Of a DNA stretch of 64,000 bases, positions 22,155 through 32,741 are shown piece by piece; position 1 is the stretch's first letter; every line of letters begins with the position of its first letter. The DNA is from Diplodia intermedia. Lineage: Eukaryota; Ascomycota; Dothideomycetes; Botryosphaeriales; Botryosphaeriaceae. A model generated the notes under the pieces. The model ran no database searches. It had not been told where the DNA came from and was given only the letters and a program-made list of their open reading frames with translations. The position numbers and the translations under genes are program-made. Location of the stretch: NCBI GenBank assembly GCA_021495925.1, contig JAKEKT010000012.1, forward strand, positions 481,440 to 545,439. Reading direction: 5' to 3'.

Positions 22155-23698
22155 GCGCGCATTCCGCAGGCAAAGGGGTTGGGGTTGGGAGACGGTGGCA
22201 TCAGCATTGCGTGCCCAACCGAGGAATGTCCGATCACACCGGTCGCAGAGTTATTTTTTTTCTTGCCCGGCTCACCCCATCATGGCCTTCTGCGACGCTG
22301 ATAGATTGCGAAGAAGGCGGCTTCGAAATGTTGCAGATTCTGTGGATTTTGAAGGCTGGGTCAGTCCATCCGGTAGGGCCGATAAGGAGATGTCAGTCGA
22401 GTCTCAGGCTCCGGGATCCACTTCTTGCGCAAAGTTGATACATGGTCGTGGCCTGGCTGTCTTTGCGGCTCTGATAAGGCGGCTGCTCCCGAAATCGGCT
22501 GTGTCCGATGGTGACAAATGAAGAGGCTTGGGGAGTGAAGTGACTCATCTTGGACCGGTGAGATTGAAGGAACTCTTCAACATCGCAGACGGTAATCTAC
22601 ACAGACATGTTGAGGTTGTTTTCTCAAACATGAGGTGAGGACAATTCGTTATGGAATGCCAGTTTCCCTGCATCAACGCGACCAGCTGGGCGGCATGTCC
22701 GTTGGACCCTACCTCGTGAACAGCAACTCCTGAAACACCAACATCTGGCACTCAGCTTAATGAGGCTCAAAGACCACTGTAAAGTGTTCGCCTTTACTGA
22801 TTCCTCTTTCCGTTCATTCTCAGCGCGATCCAACGCAGCTTCTGTATTTCTCAAACTCAGCAGTGACTGGTGAGCCTTGTCCTGGGTCCAAGATGGGACT
22901 GGTCCGGTTTTCGGCCATTGTCTAGGAAACAGTGGGACCAGGCTGCCTTGATGATTCGGTGAGCGTGACCAGGCCGCGCAGGTAAGCACCTGATGCGATG
23001 GAGCAGGAAACACAAAGCTTATCTCAGCGTTTATTCCGAGGCACGACATGCTGTAAGACAGAAGCATGTGGTTGTCCAGCTGAGCGTTGTCCAGCTGAGC
23101 CGACTACTTTCACCGCATGTACTACTCGTCCGACTCTAGGCTTGCAGGGTTGTACTACTGACCGAATCTCCACCGAAAGCGCCCGCCACGACCCTCCGGA
23201 CCAGTGCGCTCGGAGCATTTAAGCTCTGATCCACCGCGATCTGGCGTCGATTGAAGCTTAACTGCAACGCACATGCCGCCATACCATGGTCAGTTCGTGG
23301 CAGCACCAGCAATTCGAACAAGTTGAATTCCTCTCAAATTCCTGCAGATCCCAACGTACACGCACCCTTCATTTGCCGCGCCGAGTGTGTAACAGCTACC
23401 ATCTTATTGGCGGAACGCTACAGAGTGCTGCTCCTTCACGTCTATATTCAAAGCCCGGCAACACTTAACCCGGCAAATTGCAAAGCGGTCAAGGCAACTG
23501 TGGTCTTTACAGTGACTGGTTCTTCTGCTTCTCATGTGTATTTCAAAGCCTCAATGGACCATCCTTCTCGGTGCTGCCGGTGGCGGCGGGGGGAGTCGGT
23601 GGCCTTGGGGCAAACTCCAGAGAAGTAATACAGCGTGGAGACAAGGGCTGTTCTAGAGAGGCCGACAAAGTGTCGTTATCTGGCGTGATGAACGCTTC
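22155..23698. other. gene-poor spacer
   Basis: No gene supported. It contains an exact 15-bp tandem duplication (23071-23100). Base composition is close to 50% GC and frames are short. Confidence 0.45.
23071..23100 (+). repeat. exact 15-bp tandem duplication
   Basis: GTTGTCCAGCTGAGC occurs twice without spacing. Confidence 0.9.
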
Positions 23699-24422
23699 TC
23701 AGTACGTCGTCCCGTTGACGAACGTCGTATTCGTCCACTCCCCGGCGAGCTGCCGCTGCATAAGCCTCGTGTTCCCGGCAACAGTTTTGGGGGGGAAAAA
23801 GAGAAAAAAAAGAAAAACTCACATTCCACGCATCGATCCGCAGCGTGTAGCTCCCATCCTCATACTCAGCAACCCGCCGCAAGACACCAACAGCTACAGC
23901 CACGAGGCAAAAAACGCAGTCGTCAGCATGCCCACACCGCCCCCGGCCCCATCGACCAAAAAAAAAAACCAACTCACCAACAACATTATTCAACCAATAA
24001 TACGGCCCCGCCCCCGTCTCAAGCACCAGCCTCAGATGCAGCGCGCCGTCCGCCTGCCTCGGGCCGCTCGTCCGAATAAAGATATCCGCGCCGTCGTCCG
24101 TCCGCAGGTCGTAGCGCGTGTCGGCGGTGAAGATGCCGGTGGCGGGGTCCGCCGTGCCCCAGTCGGCGCCGAGGTCGAGCACGCGGCCGCGCAGCCGCGG
24201 CCCGCTGAAGTTGCCGCCGACGATGGGGATCGCCGTGCGCAGCCCGTGCGGCGTCTGCGCCGTGAAGAGGCGCGGGGCGCAGTCGACGTAGGCGGTGTAG
24301 AGGTGGGAGAGTCCGGGGGCGGTTGGGGGTGGGGGAGGGGCGGCGGCGGCGGCTTGTGTGGGGGAGAGGAGGGAGATGGTGGCGAGGAGGAAGGAGGTGG
24401 GGAGGAGGTGGTGGAGGTGCAT
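23699..24422 (-). CDS. secreted DUF3237 protein
   Basis: Three exons, 24422-23978, 23893-23823 and 23755-23699, with GTGAGT donors and in-phase TAG/CAG acceptors; 190 aa. A signal peptide (about residues 1-25) is followed by an Ala/Pro linker and one DUF3237 domain, recognised from the order PIVGGNFSGPRLRG, LGADWG, DTRYDLRTDDGADIF and YYWLNNVVAVGV. DUF3237 folds as a small beta barrel; its biochemical function is not established, though bacterial relatives occur in aromatic-degradation contexts. The fungal version here is secreted. The C-terminus has two N-glycosylation sites. Read without splicing, intron 1 is also open, so a careless model would add a spurious insert. Neighbours give no functional hint. 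Confidence 0.88.
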
Positions 24423-24519
24423 GGTGGGTATATATATATGGGGTGGGGATTGTGGGTTCGGGCAGTACGTACTCCAATGCTTTTGGGGACTCGAGGTACG
24501 GGTTGTAGAGCTTTGAGTG

Positions 24520-24527
24520 TTTATATA
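24520..24527 (-). promoter_or_regulatory. TATA box of the DUF3237 gene
   Basis: Minus strand TATATAAA, 98 bp upstream of the ATG. A second (TA)n tract at 24429-24439 lies too close to the ATG. A GTACGTAC palindrome sits between them at 24465-24472. Confidence 0.55.
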
Positions 24528-27500
24528 GTCGACAGGCGGTCCGATTGGGCCAATGGTGGGGGAGCAACTGCCGGTGCCGGGGTGCGTTGCCGGACGGCTC
24601 GCAGGTTATGCTTTGCGGGGAAAACGGTCAACGAGCCGCGTAGTGGGCGAGAAAAGGCTAAGGCTACAAAGTCCGTTGCGAGCGCCACTTTGCAGATCAT
24701 CGGCGGTCCGACGGTTTGGCAAGACTGAGATCCGAGATCCGAGATGCGCCGCGGCTGCGGGGTAAGTAAGATGCGCGAGACCCCCTTCCGGATAACCTGG
24801 CTCTTCATCATAGCCATAGAACTCATTCAGCACATTTAGAGCTGGAGCGGCATTCCATGCTCGAGTTTCGGGTGTAACTGTTCTGGGGAACGCATCTTGA
24901 CAGCGACTGAGCTTGACGTGCGAAGGTGGGGGAGTTTATTTTGACGTACTCCATTCCTTGATTCGTGGTGCTCGTCACTCGGGTCCGAAGATATGCCTCC
25001 TCGATAGTTTCAAAGAAGGTGTAGTTGACTTTGAGTCCATTTGACATAGGGAATCAAAGCAGAGCGCATGATTTTCGCCGAAACGGAAGTCCATGTCCCG
25101 ATGGAAGAAAGCGGCGGATTCTTGGCCCGTGGAGAAGCTATCCGGGTATTCTTGACCAATGCCTCACGGAGATTCTTCGATTCATTGAGCCTAGGCTTTC
25201 GGGAAGCATGAACTAAACAAAACGCTCCTCTTACATCGATATACGAGGTAGTCCGTGGAGGTCCTCGCAACATTGATACTCCCTGACAGCTAACGTTGAC
25301 CTGTCGGTCGCGAGAACATTTGGTAAAGTTGAAACTGCGGACGGGATTTTCAAGACATTCTGTCATCGTCCGTGACAGGCTCCACCATGAAAAGAAGGTG
25401 TTGAGACCGCCGGAGAGCTTTGTAGACGCTGGCACTCTCACGCTGAGAAAGCGTACAGGGTGGAGACAGCTTTTCCTTTGAGCAAAGTTCAAATGGTTGA
25501 TCGCTACAGTATTAACTCAAGAGCCAAGTTCACAAACTGTGTACAGCGTGATGCGAGTCAATTCGGGGCATCATTGTAACTTTGAACATTCCAATCGCGG
25601 CCATCCCTCTCAGCCCCGAAGCTTGTCTACCTACGGACGGTAATAATCGTACTTCACGTTCTGGTGGGTTAATACGCGTTGCGGCTGCGGACATTACGAG
25701 CCGGCTATAAGATGGCGCGCCCTGTCATGGACTAACCCAAAAACGGCTCCACGCAGTATGGAGCAGCTGAACATCCATATCCCTTGAGTAGCTGCCAAGC
25801 CTCGTGGCCTCTCGCCGAGAAAGGGTCACTCATCTTGTCAATGGTACAAGTATCCCAAAAAACAAAGAACTGCATTTCATGGCGTCGCGTATACGCGGGT
25901 TCGCATCTGACTTAGATTTGTTGCTTTGAACCATGGTAAATTCTCTTATGCTGATGCGCAGAATAAAGCTAATCGATGATGATTCTAAAGTCTTTTGGAA
26001 GAGTTGCCACCAACGCGGCTTGGACTTGGAGCAACAACATGTCGCCAATGGGAATGACACGGCAAAGGTTCCCGACGCCGTGGGACGAGTCAGGAACGCT
26101 TCTTTGTCCGACCAAGTGGCTGGGTGCTTTTTGAAACTAGGGTCTTGATGAACATTCAAGCTTGTGACGTCAGCGTATGAAAACATCACGTTCGACGCGA
26201 AGATGGCGTCGTGGGCAACCATGGTGATGCGCGCGCGCGGTCATGGGGCCAAGCCGTTTTCCCAATGACGACTTGATTAGAGGCCGGGCGTGGTGGATGA
26301 CGCAAAGAGCCAAGAATGTCTCATAGTAGTCTGGGGCGTGATGAAGGCCGCTGCCACTGAGGTGTAACGATGCCTTCGAGAAAGGCCGAAACATCGGTCA
26401 GAAGGACGGTAGTAAAGGGATGGGGATGGCCTAATCCATATCTCCACCGTATATGAGCAAAAGCCGCTTGCTTTTTGCGGAGACGGAGTAAGAAGTTAGT
26501 GTAACCGGTCGATTGGTAGGGCGATGTTATTGGAGGTTGTGGTGGTGTGCTCTAAGCGCCGTGGCCGGAGCAAATACCTAGACCGTCGCCATGGGATCTT
26601 CCACCTGCCGCAAACGGACTAGCGCGCGCCGCTATCGCCAAGCTTGCGGACCACCCCGAATCACCGCCTTATCGCATCAAGTCGGCAGGTGTCCTGCCTC
26701 TGCCCCCCAAGGCTTTGCTGAGATTGTAGAGTCTCCCCCGGCACTGTCAAGCTTTTGCCCAGCTTGATCGCCGTGCATGAAATCCCCGGAAAACATGGGC
26801 AGCATCGACGTAAGGCTGACGTGGGTCCGACTGCAGAACTTGAAGTTGATTTTGGAGCGCCGGCCAGTCGCCCACTTGCACGCACGCACGAAACGGGCCG
26901 AGGGACGGGACCCAAACTACCTTCCCGGACCCTGCCAACACCGGCTGGCTATGGCCCTGCCTCCGCATTGACAGCCGCAATACGGCCTTGGTCGTATTTC
27001 GGCGGGCGCTTGATCGCCTAACCCCGCAGAGACAACGAGCACATTGGCTGCGTCGTCCCCGGTATATTAAGCTTATCTGCATTAGGCAGGCACTGGCTGT
27101 CCCGTCCGTCATGTTCTCGCCAGAAAAGCGGCGCCAACCGAAGCTCCCACGCGAAGGATGAGGCATTTCATGGACACTTCTTTTGCTCACAACCAAGCCA
27201 TTGTTGCTCTGTTTCATACTGGATGCTGCCTGACCCGACGCCCGCCATTGTTGAGTCAACGGCATGACCACGAGCGAAAAGTCTTTGTCCATCACATTCG
27301 GCCGCCAGAACATGGACGCTTGGACGATGGATACGAGAACACCGCGGCCGACGGCCGTTATCTGGTGATCCCCAAGTCAAACAATCGGCCATGGTGATGC
27401 TCCGGGAAGGTGGCCGCCACCCCCTTCGCTAGGATTGTTAGCATTGGTCAGTGATGCCATCGAGGCTGCAGATGCTGTCAGTGGCTACCCTCTTACCTTC

Positions 27501-27598
27501 CCCTTTCGGACATCGCTTAGTTTAAGCGTTTGCTTAAGCTTGCAACTCCGGTCCATCAAGCATTGCTAAGATGGTACCTGCGGGGCGCCCAGATCACA
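24528..27598. other. 3-kb intergenic region, no supported gene
   Basis: Minus-strand open frames at 24823-25047, 25010-25492, 25830-26222 and 26747-27313 overlap in different frames and show no domain. They are within chance expectation for this length. A short GATCCGA repeat lies near 24729-24744. The right end is the promoter of the protease gene. Confidence 0.45.
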
Positions 27599-27606
27599 TA
27601 TAAAAA
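27599..27606 (+). promoter_or_regulatory. TATA box of the aspartic protease gene
   Basis: TATAAAAA 105 bp upstream of the ATG, followed by a CT/CAC-rich leader. Confidence 0.65.
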
Positions 27607-27703
27607 ATGCATGTCCGACACCACCAACTGACTTTTTCCTCCAGCAGCACTCACCACCGCTTCACATCCATTACCTCCTTGCCCATAGCCACCACTGTTC
27701 AAG

Positions 27704-29039
27704 ATGCCTACCCTCTCCCAAGTCGCGCTTGCCGCGCTCCTCGCGTCGGCCAGCACCGCCTCTGCCATCCCGCCGCTGCACGTCGGTGTCCCCGTCGACT
27801 CTGAGGGCACCGGCACGGCCTCGCTCGTCCAGGTCCGCAACACCAAGCACATCAAGCACGGTGCCCGCGCCCTCGCCAAGGCGTACATCAAGTACGGCGT
27901 CCCCATCAGCCAGGACCTGGAGATGGCCCTCACCAACAACTCCGACACCAACACCTTCAAGCGCGCCACCGGCAGCGCCGCCACCACCCCCACCGAGTAC
28001 GACTCCGAGTACCTCACGCCCGTCTCCATCGGCACGCCGGCGCAGGTGCTCAACCTCGACTTCGACACGGGCTCGTCGGACCTGTGGGTGTTCAGCAGCG
28101 AGACGCCCAGCAACGAGGTCAACGGGCAGGCCAAGTACGACCCGAGCAAGAGCAGCACGTCGAGCAAGCTGTCGGGCGCGACGTGGAAGATCTCGTACGG
28201 CGACGGCAGCTCGTCGAGCGGCGACGTGTACAAGGACAAGGTCACCGTCGGCGGCCTGACCGTGTCCAGCCAGGCCGTCGAGGCCGCCAAGGTCGTGTCG
28301 TCCGAGTTCACCGCCGACTCGGACAACGACGGCCTGCTCGGCCTCGCCTTCAGCAGCCTCAACACCGTCCAGCCCACCCAGCAGAAGACCTTCTTCGACA
28401 ACGCCAAGAGCTCGCTGAACTCGCCGCTCTTCACCGCCGACTTGAAGCACAACAAGGGTAAGCAAGCACTCCTTCCTTTCCTCCTCCTCCTCCTCCTCCT
28501 CCCCCCCTTCCACACCGTCCACCACCGCTAACATGACAAAAACAGCCGGCACGTACAAGTTCGGCTACATCGACACGACGTCGTACACGGGCGCCATCAC
28601 GTACGCGCCCATCTCGACGACGAACGGGTGGTGGCAGTGGACGTCGTCGGGGTACGCGGTGGGGTCCGGGTCGTTCAAGTCGACGTCGATCAACGGCATC
28701 GCCGACACGGGCACGACGCTGCTGCTGCTGCCCGACAGCGTCGTCGACGCCTACTACGCGCAGGTCTCGGGCGCGTCCTACAGCAGCAGCCAGGCCGGCT
28801 ACGTCTTCCCCTGCTCCGCCACCCTGCCCAGCTTCACCTTCGGCGTCGGCTCCGCCCGCATCGTCATCCCCGGGACGTACATGAACTACGCACCCGTCAG
28901 CAGCTCCAGCTGCTACGGCGGCATCCAGTCCAACAGCGATATCGGCTTCACCATCTTTGGCGATGTCGCGCTCAAGGCTGCATTTGTTGTCTTCAACGGC
29001 GGCACTAACCAGATTGGTTGGGCGTCGAAGACTTTGTAA
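27704..29039 (+). CDS. secreted pepsin-type aspartic protease (A1 family, aspergillopepsin/endothiapepsin-like)
   Basis: Two exons, 27704-28457 and 28546-29039 (GTAAGC donor, GCTAAC branch, CAG acceptor); 415 aa. Signal peptide about 1-21, propeptide to about residue 89 (Lys-Arg at 86-87 and a following Ala/Thr stretch), then the mature bilobal enzyme. Both catalytic motifs are present: DFDTGSSD (Asp121) and IADTGTT (Asp305). The flap region has SYGDGSSSSGDV, and the C-terminal lobe has the FPCSATLP...SSSCYGG disulfide pair and the GDVALKAAFVVF ending. Family knowledge: acid-active extracellular endopeptidase, nutrient acquisition or host-protein degradation. Length is normal. High GC3 suggests strong expression. 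The intron contains a (CTC)n-type run. Autocatalytic activation at low pH is expected from the family. Confidence 0.95.
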
Positions 29040-29550
29040 ATGGGAGGGAAAAAAAATGAGTCGGAGATGGTTGAGATATGAATTTACGATGAGTGTGAGA
29101 GAAGAGGGAGGGGTAGTTGAGCGGGAGGAAGGTTGTGGATTATTGTTGATGACTTGAACTTGGCGAATCGTTTGTGTAAAGCAAGATAACCTGCGAGTAA
29201 TCAGTCCTTTTTCCAATTCGATGATGGTGTCCCCAAAAAGTCTTCTTCTTTGAACCAACGTGATCAATGTTCTGTCTCCATTCTGAAAGAGTCACTTTTC
29301 TGCTTGTTGATTGTTTACTGGATCCGAAGTGCCATGATGATCTGGTCATGTGTCAAGACCTCCTACTCTCGTGCACATTAGAGATTCAACCTTTTTGATA
29401 TTTGTTGCGTTTGTATGAACAGCGGCACACGTGGGCAACTGGAAGCCGAGATAGAGGAGAGAGAGAGATTTATTCGTGATGACAGCTACTAGAGCTATTG
29501 CTCATGTGCAGCCACTGTCGTTTCCACCCTGAGAAGAAAACCTCCGCCTT
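29040..29550. other. convergent 3' flank
   Basis: 3' UTR region of the protease and of the minus-strand mini zinc-finger gene. No other gene seen. Confidence 0.5.
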
Positions 29551-29667
29551 CTAATCGTAGGGGTTATACCAAAAGCACCTGAGGCACCTGGTGTGCCAGC
29601 ATCTGAAACAATACAGCTTGCTCGCATCATTTGAGCAGCCACACATACAGCAGAGCCACAACTCCAT
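29551..29667 (-). CDS. 38-residue zinc-finger miniprotein A (RanBP2-like)
   Basis: A very small gene, too short for ordinary gene callers. The ORF from ATG at 29667 encodes 38 aa with nine Cys-class ligands: W4-x-C6-x2-C9-x3-N13-x6-C20-x2-C23, exactly the RanBP2-type zinc-finger spacing, then His25 and a second pair Cys28/Cys31 followed by Phe-Trp-Tyr. One zinc ion is expected at C6/C9/C20/C23; C28/C31 with C7, C11 or H25 might form a second site. RanBP2-type fingers bind RNA or ubiquitin, but whether this one does is unknown. A TATA box (29826-29833) lies about 160 bp upstream. The frame stays open to 29868 with a non-conserved leader lacking an ATG close to the TATA box. Its upstream neighbour encodes a parallel protein. 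Confidence 0.62.
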   Translation of the reverse strand: MELWLCCMCGCSNDASKLYCFRCWHTRCLRCFWYNPYD

Positions 29668-29825
29668 GTTGCTTGTGTATGAAGAGGTTTTCGAGGTTGG
29701 GCTATTGAGTGAGTTTGGAGACGCTTGTATGGTACGTGTTTCCTGTTGATGTGTGAGATAAGTAGTCGGTTCTTTAGATCGGTGCGGTGGTGAAATTGAT
29801 GTATCCACCAAGGTGCCTGGACAGA

Positions 29826-29833
29826 TATTTATA
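29826..29833 (-). promoter_or_regulatory. TATA box of zinc-finger miniprotein A
   Basis: Minus strand TATAAATA, about 160 bp upstream of the ATG. Confidence 0.5.
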
Positions 29834-29958
29834 CTGATGCGGAGACAGCAGCTTTGGTTCGTGATCAAGTGGATGCGTCAAGCCGTGTTGTCGGATAGAG
29901 TGGTGTTGTAGATGCGCCTTCCACGGCAGGTCTGCGTCGATCGGCCGCATAACCATCA

Positions 29959-30123
29959 TCAGGAATGTAAATCGGGTGCTTGATCCGGCGGCAGACCTGG
30001 CCTCTGCAAATCGTACCAGATGCACCCACAGCCCCGCGGGGGTGGGCTGTGGAAACAGCTCCAACATGTCCACGAGTCAGGAGTGTTTTTCGTGCGACAA
30101 CAGCAGCATGCCCAGTGTGCCAT
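29959..30123 (-). CDS. 54-residue zinc-finger miniprotein B (RanBP2-like)
   Basis: The ORF from ATG at 30123 encodes 54 aa. W4, C6, C7, C9, N13, C20, C23 and H25 occupy the same positions as in miniprotein A, giving the full RanBP2-type pattern W-x-C-x2-C-x3-N-x6-C-x2-C. A Pro-rich loop then separates a C32-x-C34-x-Trp-Tyr end resembling that of A, plus a 16-residue Pro/Gly tail absent from A. An in-frame upstream ATG at 30228 would add 35 basic residues. It lies upstream of and in the same orientation as A, about 290 bp away, so a tandem duplication followed by divergence is the simplest view. No TATA box is evident. No signal peptide, so it should be intracellular. Confidence 0.58.
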   Translation of the reverse strand: MAHWACCCCRTKNTPDSWTCWSCFHSPPPRGCGCIWYDLQRPGLPPDQAPDLHS

Positions 30124-31765
30124 ACTTTTTCGTGGTGTAAGTCGCGGTTTTGCGAGAGATTTGGTCGCCGTGCGCGTGTATCGAATAGGGAGTCTGCTTG
30201 TAGGTCGGTGTAGGGGAGCTTCGGGCATTTTGTACTTGAGCAAGTAGTTGGCTTGTGCAGCAGATGTGGTGTATTGAAAGAAGAACAAAAAGTGTGCTGT
30301 CCGATCACAACAAGGTGACCACCGGATCAGACTCGCAGCGGATCCCATTCCGGTACGAGAGCAGGTGCCTTTGTTCTGCTGTCATTGCAGAGTTTCGACA
30401 CGTAATTCAGTCGTAGAGAGCGGGAAAGAGCTGTCGTTGATTTAGAAACGCTGTTTCAACCCTTGCATGCAACATCACACAAGGTTGTCCCGGTGAGCGA
30501 GCTTATTTCCCACGAGGATTCGCACTATTTCGTTTCGGGAACATTGCTGGGCCAATAAGCTTCTTGGCGCGCTAGGTGATGGTACCAGGCGCGATGCTTG
30601 ATTTGTGCTTGTATCCATCAAGAACAAGTGATTGTTGAGTGTTGAGCAATAATAATGCTACCTACGCGCCTGTGGTCTGTTACTTAGTGCGATTTCGTAG
30701 CGAGGAAAAGGCGCGCACGATTCAGCATGGGGCATCTGCAAAAGCGCGTGTTTCGAGCGCTGATGATCGTCAACGGAGCGCCGATGTTCCTCGTCGCTGC
30801 TGGCGAGATCCTATTAAAGGAAGCCGACCACCTGCAGGGCCTCCCGCGCATCCGCCACGAGCAGCTAGTTGGTTACTGCTCCTAGCGGCATGCGGATCCA
30901 CCCGCTCTCTAGCCACATGTCGGCGATGCCGATCTCCGAAATTGAGGCCCTCCACACGTGCGGCAAGTAGTGGGAAGTAGCGACGGTTGCTCCGGAGCAA
31001 AGTCATGGACCTGCAGATAAAGTAGATGGTGCTTCGGCAAGACTAGTGCACGCGAGGTGGCTGTCCGTTACCGGCGCACTTGGCCGCTGAGGCATTTTAC
31101 CAACACTTCCCTTTTTCGAGCAATTTGCACGGTTTTGCTGGCTCTCTGGCTAGCTGGTATAGTTTCATCACCCGAAGGCCTTGAATGGCCGGGCTGCGGT
31201 TTCGGCTCCGTTTCGCTGGGCTGGCGCTCATAATGAGGCGTGGCGGTGCCGGCCAATGGGGGCGGAGAAGAGGGCTGCCACCACCGTCGGGTTGCGGCCG
31301 AGAGTGGCGAAAGTGGGCAGGTGGTGTCTGCTTATTATTCGAGCTGTCCAAGCAGGTGTTTCTGCGCCTTGTGGCCAAGCCGGCCAAGGCGAAGCGGGGG
31401 CAGGCGCCATGACAACAGGAGGTGTGGCTTGCGACAGCGTGAAACCGACAGTGTTCTCGGCTCCTGCCCGAAGCCCTCTAGTTCCCGGCCCTCCTTTTCG
31501 CCCATCCATCTCGTCTAACGGCCGATCCTGCGCTTTGCAGTATAACCCATGCCGCTTGAAATGAAGACGCGCGCAACTCCGCTCCCCATTCGCCGCAAAT
31601 GCTCGCCTATGAGTACGCATTGCACGTGGTGCCGTATAGGTAACCATCGCTCCACCTCTCCTCGCTTATACGCTGCCGTGCCTTAACTGGTGACTACAAA
31701 TATATCCACCCGCCATCCCAACCCGTTGTTTGGACATCCCACCCTCGTTTGAATCATCCGCTACC
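30124..31765. other. intergenic region between miniprotein B and the SurE-like gene
   Basis: Promoter regions of the divergent flanking genes. No third zinc-finger copy and no other gene was found on either strand. Confidence 0.5.
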
Positions 31766-32741
31766 ATGCGTTTCGCCGCCGCCGCCGTCGCTCTCCCTCT
31801 TGCCGTCAATGGCATCCGCATCATCCAGGGCAACGATGACGGCTGGGCCGAAAAGAACGTGCGCCTGTTGAACGACGCCCTGAACGCCGCCGGCCACAAC
31901 GTCGTTCTCTCCTGCCCCGCCACCAACGAATCGGGTCGTGGTACGTCTCCCCCAAAAAAGAAAAAGGGAGAACAATCCCAACTAACACCCCTTCCCCACA
32001 GGCTCCCTCGACAAAGACCCGGAAAACCGCACCGAGGCGTGCGAGTACAACAGCTGCCCCGCCAACACCAACACGCCCTCGGGCTCCAACTCGACCAACC
32101 CGCGCCTCAACTGGGTCAACTCGTACCCCGTCACGGCCATCCGCCTGGGCATCTCGGACTTCGCCCCGCAGTTCTTCGCCAACCAGGCGCCGGAGCTGGC
32201 CGTCACGGGGCCCAACGTCGGCTCGAACCTGGACATCCAGGTGCCGTTCTCGGGCACGGTGGGCGCGGCCGTGTACGCGGTGGAGCAGGGCATCCCGGCG
32301 CTCGCCTTCTCGGGGCTCAGCGGCGACCGCACCGCGTGGGACGCGGAGCCGGCGCCGCTGGCCGCCCAGGTCTACGCCGACCTCGCGCTGAACCTGACGA
32401 GCGCCGTCGTCGCCGCCGGCGCGCCCTACCTGCCCGCCGGCACCTTCCTCAACGTCAACTTCGGCGAGGTCGACGCCGCGACGTGCAACGCCGCCGCCAA
32501 GTTCAAGTTCGTCCTGAGCCGCATCAACGTCCAGGTCCCGCTGCTGTCCGACCCCGACGTCAGCCTGTGCGGCGGCGACACCGAGCTGCCCCGCGAGCGG
32601 GAGGTCGTCGATGCGGACGGCTGCTGGGTCAGCGTGAGCGTGGGCAATGCTAGCGATAAGACGACCGCGTCGGCGGAGGACCAGGCGGTCGTGTTGAAGA
32701 AGCTGCAGGGTTTGTTGAGCTGCTTGCCCGATGACGACTAG
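31766..32741 (+). CDS. secreted SurE-like phosphatase
   Basis: Two exons, 31766-31940 and 32002-32741, with a 61-nt intron in phase; 304 aa. A signal peptide (about 1-16) precedes a Rossmann-like SurE fold: the metal-binding GNDDGW motif near residue 24, the NESGRGSLD loop, and PFSGTVGAAVYAV, which corresponds to the SGT-x-GA motif of the family. SurE enzymes are metal-dependent nucleotidases/acid phosphatases; secreted fungal relatives are annotated as acid phosphatases, and the substrate here is inferred to be an extracellular phosphomonoester. Several N-glycosylation sites and four paired Cys fit secretion. GC3 is very high. Its length is typical for the fungal secreted group. Confidence 0.9.

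Noticed and set aside
24823..25492. Two overlapping minus-strand frames of 74 and 160 codons
   Set aside because: Lengths are within chance expectation for 64 kb, the frames conflict with each other, and no domain is visible.
26747..27313. 188-codon minus-strand frame
   Set aside because: Arg/Ser-rich translated spacer without domain; lies in the promoter region of the protease gene.
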